NCBI GenBank assembly: GCA_030447505.1
Contig: JAUJOT010000005.1
Coordinates: 356,704-420,703 of the forward strand
Length of the DNA: 64,000 nt
From: Solirubrobacteraceae bacterium
GTDB taxonomy: Bacteria > Actinomycetota > Thermoleophilia > Solirubrobacterales > Solirubrobacteraceae
Reading direction: 5' to 3'
In this document: positions 1-8,424 of the stretch, in pieces
Numbering within the stretch: position 1 is the first letter of the stretch
Layout: every line of letters begins with the position of its first letter
Made by a program: the position numbers and the translations under genes
Notes under the pieces: model-generated
Database searches by the model: none
Seen by the model: the letters and a program-made list of their open reading frames with translations, nothing else
Told to the model about the DNA's origin: nothing

Positions 1-2
1 TG

Positions 3-329
3 CGCAACACGCCTGAGGCGCTGCTCGGCTTCAGCATCAATCCGATGCACAACCTCGTGCACATGACGATCGGCGCGTTTCTGATCGTGATGACGACGCG
101 CTTCTCGACTCCTACCGCCGAGGGCGCCGTGATGGGCGTCGGGCTGTTCTACATCACGGCGTTCGTGATCGGCACCGTCGCGCCCGACAACCTGACGATC
201 ATCTCGATGACCGGCGCCGGCGACCTCGAGAACGTCAACCACATCGTCAACGGCGTGATCCTGCTGACGACCGGGCTGATCTCGTCGGCGCGGACGCAGT
301 CGCAGATGAGACAACAAGGTCTGACGTAA
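3..329 (+). CDS. DUF4383 membrane protein, 5' end outside window
   Basis: The frame is open from the first bases, so the true start lies left of the window. The visible ~108 residues contain the DUF4383 hallmarks: an NPMHNLVH segment followed by a membrane helix (GAFLIVMTTRF), a second hydrophobic stretch (GLFYITAFVIG) and a second N-x-x-H-x-x-N-G segment before the last helix. DUF4383 proteins are small four-helix actinobacterial membrane proteins of unknown function. An internal ATG at 45 exists, but family residues continue upstream of it. Confidence 0.7.
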   Translation, partial: RNTPEALLGFSINPMHNLVHMTIGAFLIVMTTRFSTPTAEGAVMGVGLFYITAFVIGTVAPDNLTIISMTGAGDLENVNHIVNGVILLTTGLISSARTQSQMRQQGLT

Positions 330-554
330 CCGCGGCGGCGCGGCGGCGGGGCCCCGTCCCATTCGCCGCGCGGCGTAGCGCCGGGTCGATCTGCCCTCGC
401 GGTCCGCGCGTCCTTGGCCGCGTGGTGATCAATGACGCCACCGCGTAGCCAGCCGCCTCGGCCTTGCGCGCTGTGAGCCGCCGCGTGATCGGGCGTAGCG
501 GGGCCGGGGGTAGACGCAGGGCGGTGACGCTCACCGTGGGACGACTTCGACGGC

Positions 555-760
555 GTGGTCCTGCAGCGACAGCGTCACGCACTGCCCGTTCAAGGGCGAC
601 GCCTCCTACTGCTCGCTGCGACCGGCGACGACGCCGTCGAGGATGCGGTCTGGGCGTACGAGCAGCCGCTTGAGTCCGCGCGGTGGCTGCGCGGGCTGGC
701 GGCACCGAGCTGGCAGGTGGCCGATGTCCGGTTCGTCGAGGACGAGGTGCTTCATGGCCG
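555..760 (+). pseudogene. DUF427 protein remnant, frameshifted
   Basis: Two overlapping frames together give the DUF427 core. One frame reads THCPFKGDASYCSLR (about 575-620). After a one-base shift near 620-630 the other reads VEDAVWAYEQPLESARWLRG and then VRFVEDE (about 636-750). These are the most conserved blocks of DUF427, normally contiguous in one frame. The N-terminal half of the family is not recognisable upstream, so the gene is truncated as well as shifted. DUF427 has no established reaction. Confidence 0.65.
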
Positions 761-1121
761 AGGGCATCGACGTGAAGGTCGGCGCGCCGAAGGATCGTCC
801 GGCGGCGTGAGCGCCCTCGCCGCGGGGGACCTCGCGGAGCCTTCGCAGCAGCTGCCGGCTTGCCGGGCTCCGCCGCGGCAGCGACCCTGATCTTGCTCGC
901 CGCCGGCGCGTTGGCCGCACAAGCCACTGGCAGGCACCACCGAGACCGAGCTGAAACGGGGGCTCGATGTGCTGCTCAGGTTCGTTCGGCGTCTTCTTCT
1001 GCGGCGAAGGCCTCGGCACGCACTGGCCCGGCCGACAAGGCCGCCCTGCTATACGTGATCGTAACGTTCGCTTCGCACGTTCCACTGAACCGGTCGGCGC
1101 GCCGCTCGCGCAGATGTGATC
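761..1121. other. Intergenic stretch without recognisable gene
   Basis: Several short high-GC frames are open on both strands but none shows a family motif, a convincing ribosome-binding site or normal actinobacterial codon bias. The start of this stretch may include eroded DUF427 C-terminal sequence. No RNA gene or repeat was seen. Confidence 0.4.
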
Positions 1122-1877
1122 ATGAGCCTCAGCGACACCTTTGAGACCGTCGAGGAGAAGCTTCATGGCGTGCTGGTGCGCCACAGCATCACTGCGCTGC
1201 GGCTCACCGTCGGCGCCGTGTTCTTGGGCTTCGGGCTCCTGAAGTTCTTTCCCGGGGTCAGCCCGGCGGAGGGCCTGTCGATCAAGACGACCGAGCTGCT
1301 GACGTTCGGCGTGGTGCCGTGGCGGGTCGCGATCGTCGCGATCGCGACGCTGGAGTGCTTCATCGGGGTCTGTCTGCTCGTCAACCGCTGGATGCGCGTT
1401 GCGGTCTGGCTGCTGGCTGTGGAGTTCATCGGGATCCTCGCCCCGCTCGTGCTGCTCCCCGGACGGCTGTTCAGCGGCCCGCACGGCGCCCCGACATTGG
1501 AGGGCCAGTACGTGCTCAAGGACATCATCCTCGTCGCGGCCGGCATGGCGATCGCCGCCGGTACCTTTCGTGGCGGCCACCTCGTCCGTGACGAGCCCGG
1601 CGAAACCCCGCAGCAGGATCCACCATCGCAACCGACTGCTCGCCCGGCTGACGGGCGCGACGGCGCCGCTGGGCTTGACGCCCGTGACAAGGTGCAGATC
1701 GTGATGAGCGCCGCCGGTGACGAGCGCTCGGTGCAAGAGGTCTGTGAGGAGCACGAGATCTCCCAGAGCACGTACTACGAGTGGCGCGACGCGACCATGC
1801 GCGGCGCGATGCGAGCGCTGGATAAGCACGCAAACGGCGCTGGGGATCGCACACCTCACGAGGGCCGCGATGGGTGA
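1122..1877 (+). CDS. DoxX-like membrane protein with C-terminal transposase-type HTH
   Basis: About 251 residues. Residues ~20-150 form a DoxX-like four-helix bundle: GAVFLGFGLLKFF, a second helix RVAIVAIATLECFIG, a third WLLAVEFIGILAPLVLL, and a fourth KDIILVAAGMAIAAG. DoxX-family proteins are integral membrane proteins tied to redox or terminal-oxidase functions. After a polar linker, residues ~185-230 read KVQIVMSAAGDERSVQEVC and then a recognition-helix-like ISQSTYYEWRD, as in the helix-turn-helix of IS3 OrfA proteins. The ATG at 1122 is preferred over the one at 1116. The tail could be an ancient exaptation or read-through into an IS relic. A membrane protein with a cytoplasmic DNA-binding tail is unusual. 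Confidence 0.65.
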   Translation: MSLSDTFETVEEKLHGVLVRHSITALRLTVGAVFLGFGLLKFFPGVSPAEGLSIKTTELLTFGVVPWRVAIVAIATLECFIGVCLLVNRWMRVAVWLLAVEFIGILAPLVLLPGRLFSGPHGAPTLEGQYVLKDIILVAAGMAIAAGTFRGGHLVRDEPGETPQQDPPSQPTARPADGRDGAAGLDARDKVQIVMSAAGDERSVQEVCEEHEISQSTYYEWRDATMRGAMRALDKHANGAGDRTPHEGRDG

Positions 1878-2023
1878 GGGCTGAGCATCGTCCCAGCAAA
1901 TGGGCTGTTCATCGACGGGCGTTCCGACGCCACCGGTCGGCTGAACCTCGCCACAACTGCCTCCGATTCGCTGCATAACTATGCGAATGCAGGAAAACGC
2001 GCGCGACGCGCGAAGAAGCCGAG

Positions 2024-3016
2024 ATGGCCCCTGCCGACGAATCGTTCCTCGCTCGTGTCGAGGATTTCCTTGCCGGTCTGCAGGCCGCCAAGCGCTCGCA
2101 GCACACGATCGACGGCTATCGCAGCGACCTGCTCGGCGTTGGCGCGCGGATCGCGACGCTGCGTGGCGATCAGGCGACCGTCGAGCGCCTGACGATCGCA
2201 GAGCTTGACGCGCGCGCGATGCGCCGCGGCTTCGCGGCCTGGGCGTCCGATCACGCGGAGGGCTCGATGGTCCGCGCTTGGGGCACGTGGAGTCGCTTCT
2301 TCGGTTATCTCGTCGACGACGAGGCGATCGAGCGAAACCCGATGAAGCAGGTCCCAAAGCCCAAGCTGCCGCATAGCGCGCCGCGCGCGATCCGCCACGA
2401 GAACGTCGCTGAGACGCTGCTTGGGACCGCCGCGACCCCGGACCCGCAGGCCAAGCGCTCCAAGCGCTGGCCCGAGCGCGACGTCGCCCTGGTCGCGTTG
2501 TACTGCGTGACCGGGATCCGTCTGGCCGAGGGGATCGCGCTGCGCCTGGACAGCATCACCGGCCCTACCGGAGCGCGCCGCCTGCAGGTCACCGGCAAGG
2601 GCAAGAAGGACCGCTCGATCCCGATCCAGCCCGGCCTCGAGTCCGTCATCGACCGCTACCTCGACAGCCGGGCGCAGCGCCACGGCGACGACGCTCTCAG
2701 CGACCCCAACGCGCCGCTGCTGGTGCACTATGACGGCACGGCGCTCACGCGCGGGCGGATCCAGTACGTCATCGAGCGGCTGTACCGCCGCGCCGGCCTT
2801 CGCGCCGCCGTCCCCGCCGGCGCGCTCGTGCACGCCCTGCGCCACAGCTTCGCGTCGCTGGCAATCGAGTACGGCACCGACGTCGTCGAGCTACGCGACC
2901 TGCTCGGCCATGCGTCCCTGGCGACCACCAGCCGCTACCTGGACGCCAACGCGAGCCGGCTGCGCGAAGCCGTCGCCGCGCACCCCTCACAGCGCGCCGT
3001 AGACCAGCACCGCTAG
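2024..3016 (+). CDS. Tyrosine recombinase/integrase (XerC/D-like)
   Basis: 330 residues with a SAM-like N-terminal core-binding domain (~8-110) and a catalytic domain (~120-320). All active-site positions are visible: Arg166 (TGIRLAEG), Lys194 in GKGKKDR, His270 and Arg273 in HALRH, His296 in LLGHAS and Tyr305 in SRYLD. The protein should cut and rejoin DNA through a 3'-phosphotyrosine. Length and architecture match XerC/XerD or small integron/ICE integrases. No excisionase, att repeat or adjacent tRNA was seen, so whether it acts on dimer resolution or on a mobile island is unknown. It is not the same protein as the recombinase at 18.8 kb. Confidence 0.85.
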   Translation: MAPADESFLARVEDFLAGLQAAKRSQHTIDGYRSDLLGVGARIATLRGDQATVERLTIAELDARAMRRGFAAWASDHAEGSMVRAWGTWSRFFGYLVDDEAIERNPMKQVPKPKLPHSAPRAIRHENVAETLLGTAATPDPQAKRSKRWPERDVALVALYCVTGIRLAEGIALRLDSITGPTGARRLQVTGKGKKDRSIPIQPGLESVIDRYLDSRAQRHGDDALSDPNAPLLVHYDGTALTRGRIQYVIERLYRRAGLRAAVPAGALVHALRHSFASLAIEYGTDVVELRDLLGHASLATTSRYLDANASRLREAVAAHPSQRAVDQHR

Positions 3017-3047
3017 TGCTTCGCAACGTTCCTGCGTGGCCCGCTAG

Positions 3048-3076
3048 GGCGAGCGCGAGAGCCTCGCGCGCTCGCC
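3048..3076. terminator. GC-rich stem-loop between convergent genes
   Basis: GGCGAGCGCGAG (3048-3059) can pair with CTCGCGCGCTCGCC (3063-3076) around a 3-base loop. It lies between the 3' ends of the recombinase and the ferritin gene and could terminate both. There is no T-run, as is common in actinobacteria. Confidence 0.5.
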
Positions 3077-3119
3077 TTGCGCCAAGTCGTTGGCGGCGGT
3101 CATGTGGACGCGACGTTCG

Positions 3120-3608
3120 TCAGTCGCCGCCGTGTTCGCGGGCGACGTACTCCTCGAGCAGCATCGGGATCTCGCGGGTCCGTTCGGCGACGGCGAGCAG
3201 GTCCTGCATCGTCGACTCCTCTTCGACCTGCTCCTGCAGGAACCACTCGATGAACTGCTCGCTCTGGTAGTCCTTCGTCTCGCGCGCGATCTCGAACAGC
3301 TCGCTGATGTGGACCGTGACCTTGCGCTCCTGCTCGAGCGCGAGCTTGATCGGTTCGATGTGGCTCTGGAAGTGGTTGGTCGGCGCGGCCACCGCGCCGA
3401 GATCGACGGCGCAGTTGGTGTCGAGCATGTACTTGACCATCTTCATCGCGTGCCCGCGCTCCTCTTCGGCCTGCTCGTAGAAGAAGTGCGCGAGGCGCGG
3501 AAACGTCTGGTCTTCGTAATGCGTGCCGATCGAGACGTACTGGTGGGCGGCGGCGAACTCCCGCCCAACCTGCTCGTTGAGGGCCGCGGCGAATCGCTCT
3601 GAGGGCAT
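3120..3608 (-). CDS. ftn: Non-heme ferritin
   Basis: 162 residues, the normal length of bacterial ferritin (FtnA type). The full ferroxidase set is at canonical positions: Glu17, Glu50 and His53 (site A), Glu94, Gln127, and Glu129/Glu130 for the third iron site. No heme-binding Met in the bacterioferritin position is evident. The protein assembles as a 24-mer cage that oxidises Fe(II) and stores the mineral in the cytoplasm. It is divergent from the small Cys-motif gene at 3715, with a perfect dyad (3687-3703) in the shared promoter region, which suggests metal-dependent control. Confidence 0.92.
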   Translation of the reverse strand: MPSERFAAALNEQVGREFAAAHQYVSIGTHYEDQTFPRLAHFFYEQAEEERGHAMKMVKYMLDTNCAVDLGAVAAPTNHFQSHIEPIKLALEQERKVTVHISELFEIARETKDYQSEQFIEWFLQEQVEEESTMQDLLAVAERTREIPMLLEEYVAREHGGD

Positions 3609-3686
3609 CGTGACCTCCGTAGTAGGGCTTGCCTTGAGTCCGTCGGATACCCCGCGATCGGCGGTTGGGCGACCTAACGAGGTAGC

Positions 3687-3703
3687 CCTAACTTGGTGTT
3701 AGG
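3687..3703. promoter_or_regulatory. Dyad operator between ferritin and divergent gene
   Basis: The perfect inverted repeat CCTAAC-TTGGT-GTTAGG occupies the intergenic region, and a further CCTAAC lies at 3673-3678. The half-site resembles DtxR/IdeR-type boxes (TTAGG-rich), but the arm order differs from the classical 19-bp IdeR box, so the regulator is not identified. The placement upstream of ferritin favours an iron-sensing regulator. Confidence 0.5.
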
Positions 3704-3714
3704 CTGCATCAGCC

Positions 3715-3990
3715 GTGAAGCAGAAGAAGACGTGTTGCAGGTCCACCCCACGGTGCGCGAGCTGCCCCGTTCTGGCGCGACGTGTACGGCGCCCGTCACA
3801 GCCGCGCTCGGTCGCGGCGGCATCGCTCTTCGCCGAGATATACGTGGGCGCGCCGCCACCGCTGCCCGACTCGGTCAACGACGCGCTCGCTGCACTCGCA
3901 CTCGCGCGCGAACGCCGAAACGTCGCGCTGCGCGCATCTCAGCGCTACCTGGTCCGCGACCTGCCGGCGGCCGAGCTCACGCTCCGCTGA
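3715..3990 (+). CDS. Small conserved protein with CCxxxPRCxxCPV motif
   Basis: 91 residues from a GTG start. The N-terminus is KQKKTCCRSTPRCASCPV, a four-Cys motif seen in a conserved, uncharacterised family of short actinobacterial proteins, where it usually reads CC-x3-PRC-x2-CPV. The Cys spacing suggests binding of a metal or an Fe-S cluster. The rest is helical and Arg-rich without a recognised domain. It is transcribed away from ferritin across a shared dyad operator, so an iron-related role is plausible but unproven. Confidence 0.6.
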   Translation: MKQKKTCCRSTPRCASCPVLARRVRRPSQPRSVAAASLFAEIYVGAPPPLPDSVNDALAALALARERRNVALRASQRYLVRDLPAAELTLR

Positions 3991-4081
3991 CGAAGCCCGA
4001 CCGATGGCGCGGCTGCCCGCCGACCACACGCTCCCCTGACGGCGCACGCATGTCGAGAAGACCGACGCGAGGTGCATCTAC

Positions 4082-5374
4082 ATGACGTCTCGTCAGGCGA
4101 GCGACATCACAAAGCATGGAAACGGCGCCAGCGGGAACGAAGGTCGGATGTGTGCTGAGCGCCTCGACGGCGATGCGCCGCTGGCGCCGCTGGCCGACGC
4201 GATTCGCGAGAGTCGCGCGCGGACGAGCGGCGCCCTGGACGTGCCGACCGAGCCGCTCTTCAGCGTGGCCTGCAGCGACGGCTTCGCAGGGCCGTTTCCC
4301 TGCCGGGCGGTCTCGCTCGAGAGCTTTCTTCCGCTGAGCGCGATCGGCGGCGGTGAGGGCAATGACATCTGGGGCTGGACGGATCCGCAGACCGCACGCG
4401 AGTACGCGTTGATGGGCAAGACGACCGGCACCGCGTTCGTCGACGTCGGCACGCCCGATCGGCCCGTGTACCTGGGCGATCTGCCGTCCCATCAGCAGGA
4501 CCGTGAGTTCGCGGTCTGGCGCGACGTCAAGGTGTATGCCGACCACGCCTATGTCGTCGCCGACAAGGCCGGCCACGGGATGCAGGTCTTCGACCTGACC
4601 CGGTTGCGCGGGGTGACCGAGCCACGCACGTGGACGGAGGACGCCCACTACGCGCGCTTTGGCAACGCGCACAACATCGCGATCAACGACGAGACGGGCT
4701 TCGCGTACGCGGTCGGCACGGACACGTGCGCCGGCGGGCTGCACATGATCGACATCCGCTCGCCGAAGAACCCGATCTTCGCCGGCTGCGTCTCCGACGA
4801 CGGCTACACGCACGACACGCAGTGCGTGATCTACCGCGGCCCGGACTCGCGCTTTGCCGGGCGCGAGGTCTGCTTCAGCTCCAACGAGGACACGCTCACG
4901 ATCGCCGACGTGACGGACAAGCGGCGCCCGCTGACGCTGTCGCGCACGCCCTACGAGGGCGCCGCCTACACGCATCAGGGCTGGCTGACGGAGGATCAGC
5001 GCTTCTTCCTGCTCGGAGACGAACTCGACGAGCAGCAGAGCGGGGTTCCCACGACGACGTACATCTTCGACGTCGCCGACCTGCGGGCGCCGACGGTCAT
5101 CGGGGCACACCGCGCCGCGACCGCGGCGATCGACCACAACCTGTACACGAAGGGCGACCGCGTGTACGAGGCCAACTACCGCGCCGGGTTGCGGATCCTC
5201 GACAGCACCCGGATCGCCGACGGGGAGCTGCGCGAGGTCGCCTTCTTCGACATCTACCCCGACGACGACGACGCGGAGTTCAACGGCGCCTGGAGCGTGT
5301 ATCCGTACTTCGAGTCCGGGATCGTGATCGTCAGCGGGATCGAGCAGGGCCTGTTCGTCTTGCGCCCCGACTGA
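4082..5374 (+). CDS. LVIVD-repeat / choice-of-anchor B type beta-propeller protein
   Basis: 430 residues. From ~residue 90 the protein repeats blades of the type WGWTDPQTAREYALMG / TGTAFVDVGTPDRPVYLG / VFDLTRLRG, matching the choice-of-anchor B family, with its conserved NAHNIAINDETGFAYAVG and HQGWLTEDQRFFLLGDE segments. Relatives are usually secreted or surface-anchored. Here the first 60 residues are polar and lack a signal peptide, and an in-frame stop at 4037 prevents extension. Either export was lost or the 5' end is altered. Function unknown. Confidence 0.75.
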   Translation: MTSRQASDITKHGNGASGNEGRMCAERLDGDAPLAPLADAIRESRARTSGALDVPTEPLFSVACSDGFAGPFPCRAVSLESFLPLSAIGGGEGNDIWGWTDPQTAREYALMGKTTGTAFVDVGTPDRPVYLGDLPSHQQDREFAVWRDVKVYADHAYVVADKAGHGMQVFDLTRLRGVTEPRTWTEDAHYARFGNAHNIAINDETGFAYAVGTDTCAGGLHMIDIRSPKNPIFAGCVSDDGYTHDTQCVIYRGPDSRFAGREVCFSSNEDTLTIADVTDKRRPLTLSRTPYEGAAYTHQGWLTEDQRFFLLGDELDEQQSGVPTTTYIFDVADLRAPTVIGAHRAATAAIDHNLYTKGDRVYEANYRAGLRILDSTRIADGELREVAFFDIYPDDDDAEFNGAWSVYPYFESGIVIVSGIEQGLFVLRPD

Positions 5375-5409
5375 GCGCTGTAAGACCGGCCGCGTCGGTT
5401 GGCGGCTGT

Positions 5410-5458
5410 GCCTGACTGGGCAATCGGCGGACCCCGTGAGGGAGGTCCGCTGTCAGGC
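5410..5458. terminator. Nested inverted repeat, bidirectional terminator
   Basis: GCCTGAC (5410-5416) pairs with GTCAGGC (5452-5458), and inside it GCGGACC (5427-5433) pairs with GGTCCGC (5444-5450). The structure sits between the convergent ends of the beta-propeller gene and the SDR gene and overlaps the SDR stop codon. Confidence 0.6.
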
Positions 5459-6145
5459 GCGGCCGTAGACGGGCACGTGCGCGCCGCTGACGACGCCCGA
5501 GCCGTCCTCGCAGAGAAACCGCACGACGTCTGCGATCTGCTGCGGCGCAACCCAGCGGCTGTGGTCGGCGTCGGGCATCGAGGCGCGGTTGGCGGGAGTG
5601 TCGATGACGCTCGGCAGGATCGCGTTGGCGCGGATCGCGTCGTCGCGGTACTCGGTCGCGAGCACGTCGACGAACGCGAGCACCGCCGCCTTGGCGACGA
5701 TGTAGCCCGCCGCGCCGGCGAACGGCCTCAGTGCCGCGCGCGAGGAGACGCAGACGATCGCGCCGCCGCCCGCGGCCTGCAGATGCGGGATCGCGGCATG
5801 GCAGACGAGGTAGGTCGGGCGCAGGTTGAGGCGCAGCTGGGCCTCGTAGTCCTCGACCGGCGTCTCGTGCACGCGGCCGGCCGCGGCGTACCCGCCGACG
5901 AGGTTGACGACGGCGCGCAGCGGCGCGTCCGGATCGGCCGCCGCGAGCTGTGCCACAGCGCTCGTCGCGGCGACGTCCGCGAGGTCGGCGGGCTCGAGCA
6001 CGAGCCGTTCGTGCGCGGGCAGGCGCTCGCGCTCGCGCTCGTCGAAGACCGGCACGACGACGCGCCAGCCGCCGTCGAGGAAGGCGCGCGTCACGGCGGC
6101 GCCGAGGCCGCCTGTTCCACCGCTGATGAGCGCGCTCGCGAGCAT
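5453..6145 (-). CDS. Short-chain dehydrogenase/reductase
   Basis: About 230 residues, the size of a classical SDR. The N-terminal Rossmann motif is SGGTGGLGAAV, the NNAG-like motif is NLVGG, the catalytic Ser is in CVSSRAAL and the catalytic Tyr/Lys pair is YIVAK. It should be an NAD(P)H-dependent cytoplasmic oxidoreductase; the substrate cannot be inferred. The ATG at 6145 and a GTG at 6151 are both possible starts. Confidence 0.85.
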   Translation of the reverse strand: MLASALISGGTGGLGAAVTRAFLDGGWRVVVPVFDERERERLPAHERLVLEPADLADVAATSAVAQLAAADPDAPLRAVVNLVGGYAAAGRVHETPVEDYEAQLRLNLRPTYLVCHAAIPHLQAAGGGAIVCVSSRAALRPFAGAAGYIVAKAAVLAFVDVLATEYRDDAIRANAILPSVIDTPANRASMPDADHSRWVAPQQIADVVRFLCEDGSGVVSGAHVPVYGRA

Positions 6146-6247
6146 CGCCACCGAGACGCTACCCGTCAGTTGCCGCCGGCGGAAACTTCGACGCGAGCGG
6201 CGGGCCGGAAGCGCGACGGGCGGTCGCTGAGCGCCGGCGGCTTCGGC

Positions 6248-7129
6248 TCAACGTGGACTGGAGCGGACGGTCCAGCGGCGTCCGGCGTCGCTCGACCGCA
6301 GGATCACGCCGTCGTGGAGGGCGACGAGCAGCTCGTCGGCGCGGCCAGTGTCGAACGCCGCCGGCTGCCCGCCAACCGACCCGGCGACCTCCCACGTCGT
6401 CGTAGCGCGCCGCGCATGCCAGACACGCCCGTCGCCGGCGACGAGAAAGACGCCGTCCCCGTTCCAGGCGAGCAGACCGGCGCTGGGAGCGTCCAGCCGC
6501 GACCATGAGCGGCCGCCGTCGCGTGAGCGGAAGACCGCGCGCTCGCCCGCCGCGATCAGCTCGCGTGCGTCGGCCGGTGAGATCGCGAGCGAGATCAGCG
6601 GCTCGGGCGCGTCCAGCCGACGCCATCGGCGTCCGCCGTCGGCGCTCGTGAGAAACAGCGGCCGGCGGGACTGGAAGTCCGAGCCGTAGCCGTAGATCCG
6701 CCCGCCGCTGGCCTCGAGGACGTGGAAGTCCACCTCGCCCTGCAGCGACACCGGACGCCACGTCCGCCCGGCGTCGCGTGACTCGATAAGGCCCAGATAC
6801 GGCGGTAGGCGCTCGCGCAGGTCGGGGTGCCCGGAGCCGAGGAAGCGATTCGGCCCGACAACGGTGAAGCCCATCGTGTCCTGGTAGCGACCCGCGACGC
6901 GTCGAGCACGTTGCTGACCCTCCGCGGCGCGGAACAGGCCGGTATGCGTCGCGACGAAGAGTGCCCCATCGGCGGGGTCGGCGCCGAGACCGTGAACGTG
7001 GATCGGACCCGGGTCGTCCTCTTGCCCAGGCCGCGGCTCTGTCGCCTGCTCGCCACAGCCCGCCAACGCAACCAACGCGACGATGCACGCCAGGCGCCGC
7101 CTTCGCAGGTTGCGCGATCGCTCAGCCAC
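6248..7129 (-). CDS. BNR/sortilin-like repeat lipoprotein
   Basis: About 293 residues from a GTG start. The N-terminus (RNLRRRRLACIVALVALAGC) is a lipoprotein signal peptide with lipobox LAGC, so the protein is predicted to be anchored outside the membrane. The mature part repeats photosystem/BNR-type blades: SRDAGRTW, SADGGRRW, SRDGGRSW and SSDAGRRW, each followed by a hydrophobic strand. It resembles the F510_1955-type glycosylhydrolase-like propellers. An HVHGLG segment lies just after the lipobox. The substrate is unknown. Confidence 0.75.
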   Translation of the reverse strand: MAERSRNLRRRRLACIVALVALAGCGEQATEPRPGQEDDPGPIHVHGLGADPADGALFVATHTGLFRAAEGQQRARRVAGRYQDTMGFTVVGPNRFLGSGHPDLRERLPPYLGLIESRDAGRTWRPVSLQGEVDFHVLEASGGRIYGYGSDFQSRRPLFLTSADGGRRWRRLDAPEPLISLAISPADARELIAAGERAVFRSRDGGRSWSRLDAPSAGLLAWNGDGVFLVAGDGRVWHARRATTTWEVAGSVGGQPAAFDTGRADELLVALHDGVILRSSDAGRRWTVRSSPR

Positions 7130-7342
7130 GGACGAGATGGTATGACGGACGGACGGCTCCGGCGCCCGTGCGACGCGACGAGCTCGGACGGGCTCGTCGT
7201 GTAGTGACCGCTGCGAAACGGGGTAGGTGCCCCCATGGAGGCTGCACAGCAAGTGGCCGGCGCCGCCGCTGCGAGCGGCTGACGGCCGCAAGCCGCTGCA
7301 AGCACGACGAGTTCGACAGCCAAGCACGACAAGGGGGCGATC

Positions 7343-7597
7343 ATGAGCACCGAAGGCACAGCCGGCGCACGCTACGAGGTTTCGATCGAGGGACAGACGC
7401 ATCCCTGGGGCAGGGACACGATCTCCGTCGCGGAGATCCGCGAGCTCGGCGGTTTTCCTGCTGACTGCCAGGTCGTGGCGGTCAGTCTGGTCGATGGCGA
7501 GCAACGCGTCCTGGATGAGGACGCCGTCCACGAAATGCCGCCGCTCGAGCCCGGAAAGCCTGTCGTGAAGCGGATGAACTTCAAGCGCGCCTCCTGA
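7343..7597 (+). CDS. Single-domain multiubiquitin-like beta-grasp protein
   Basis: 84 residues with a good ribosome-binding site (GGGGGCG) before the ATG. The fold pattern is that of the prokaryotic multiubiquitin domain: strand YEVSIEGQTHPW, then ISVAEIRELGGFP (helix), VVAVSLVDGEQRVLDEDAVHE, and a C-terminal VVKRMNFKR. Multiubiquitin proteins usually carry one to three copies and sit with E1/E2/JAB homologues in predicted ubiquitin-like conjugation systems. None of those partners is within several kilobases here. The C-terminus ends FKRAS rather than in a Gly-Gly. Confidence 0.7.
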   Translation: MSTEGTAGARYEVSIEGQTHPWGRDTISVAEIRELGGFPADCQVVAVSLVDGEQRVLDEDAVHEMPPLEPGKPVVKRMNFKRAS

Positions 7598-7784
7598 CGG
7601 CGGCACGCCGGGAAGGACAAGCGGTCGAGATGGCGAGATCGCCCGTCAGCGGGACGGCGCTTTCGGAGCGGTTGCGGGCGCGCCGCTCGGGCACGACGGA
7701 CGTCAGCCTTCGGACCGAGCCGGAGTATCGGGACTCAGCGCAAGGTACGGCTGATGCGACTCGACCGACCGCCCGGAGGCTCGC

Positions 7785-8273
7785 ATGACGTCCGCACCGC
7801 CCCGCCAGCTGCTCGAAGCGCTCGAGGACGCACACGCGATGGAGATCGACGTCTTGGAGGCGCTGGAGAGCATGATCACGACAACGGCCGACCGCGCGTT
7901 CCTCGACGCGCTGAACGCTCACAAGCGACAGACCGAGCTGCACGCGCGGCGGCTGGAGGAGCGTCTTCAAGAACACGGGCACGACGCGTCGAGCGCGAAG
8001 GATCTCGGCGCCACGCTCAAGGCGACGGCGAAGGGATTCACCGATCAGCTGCGCAGCGCCAGGGCGACGAAGAACGCCCGCGACGGCTACGCGGCCGAGC
8101 ACATGCAGATCGCGGCCTACGAGATGCTCGAGCGCTTGGCCGAACGCGCGGGCGACGCGAAGACGGCGAGTGTCGCGCGCGAGAACCGCGCCGACGAGGA
8201 GACGATGGCTGCCTGGATCGCCGAGCGCTGGGACCGCTTCGTCGCGCTCGACGCGTCCTCGGGTGCGGCATGA
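7785..8273 (+). CDS. DUF892 (YciE/YciF-type) ferritin-like protein
   Basis: 162 residues, entirely helical. The first helix (LLEALEDAHAMEIDVLEALESM) and the later AAEHMQIAAYEMLERLAE and ADEETMAAWIAERW carry the Glu/His spacing of DUF892, a four-helix ferritin-like di-metal family induced by stress in other bacteria. It stands alone between the multiubiquitin gene and the DUF2231 gene. Confidence 0.8.
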   Translation: MTSAPPRQLLEALEDAHAMEIDVLEALESMITTTADRAFLDALNAHKRQTELHARRLEERLQEHGHDASSAKDLGATLKATAKGFTDQLRSARATKNARDGYAAEHMQIAAYEMLERLAERAGDAKTASVARENRADEETMAAWIAERWDRFVALDASSGAA

Positions 8274-8424
8274 GCCGTGGTTGGCGTCCGCCACGCCGGG
8301 CTCCTCGCTTCGCGGCAGCCACGAGGTTGGAGCGAGCGGACGCGAGGGCGCCACTGCGTCAAACTTGCAGCGGCCACGTGACAGGTTCGTTTCGGAGCGG
8401 CCGTACTGGCGTAGGCTGCTCGCT

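Noticed and set aside
606..2357. 583-residue minus-strand open frame
   Set aside because: It overlaps DUF427, DoxX and recombinase coding sequence on the other strand and has no recognisable domain; GC-driven spurious ORF.
2024..3016. Integrase as evidence of a prophage or ICE
   Set aside because: No phage structural, replication, excisionase or conjugation genes and no att-like repeat nearby.
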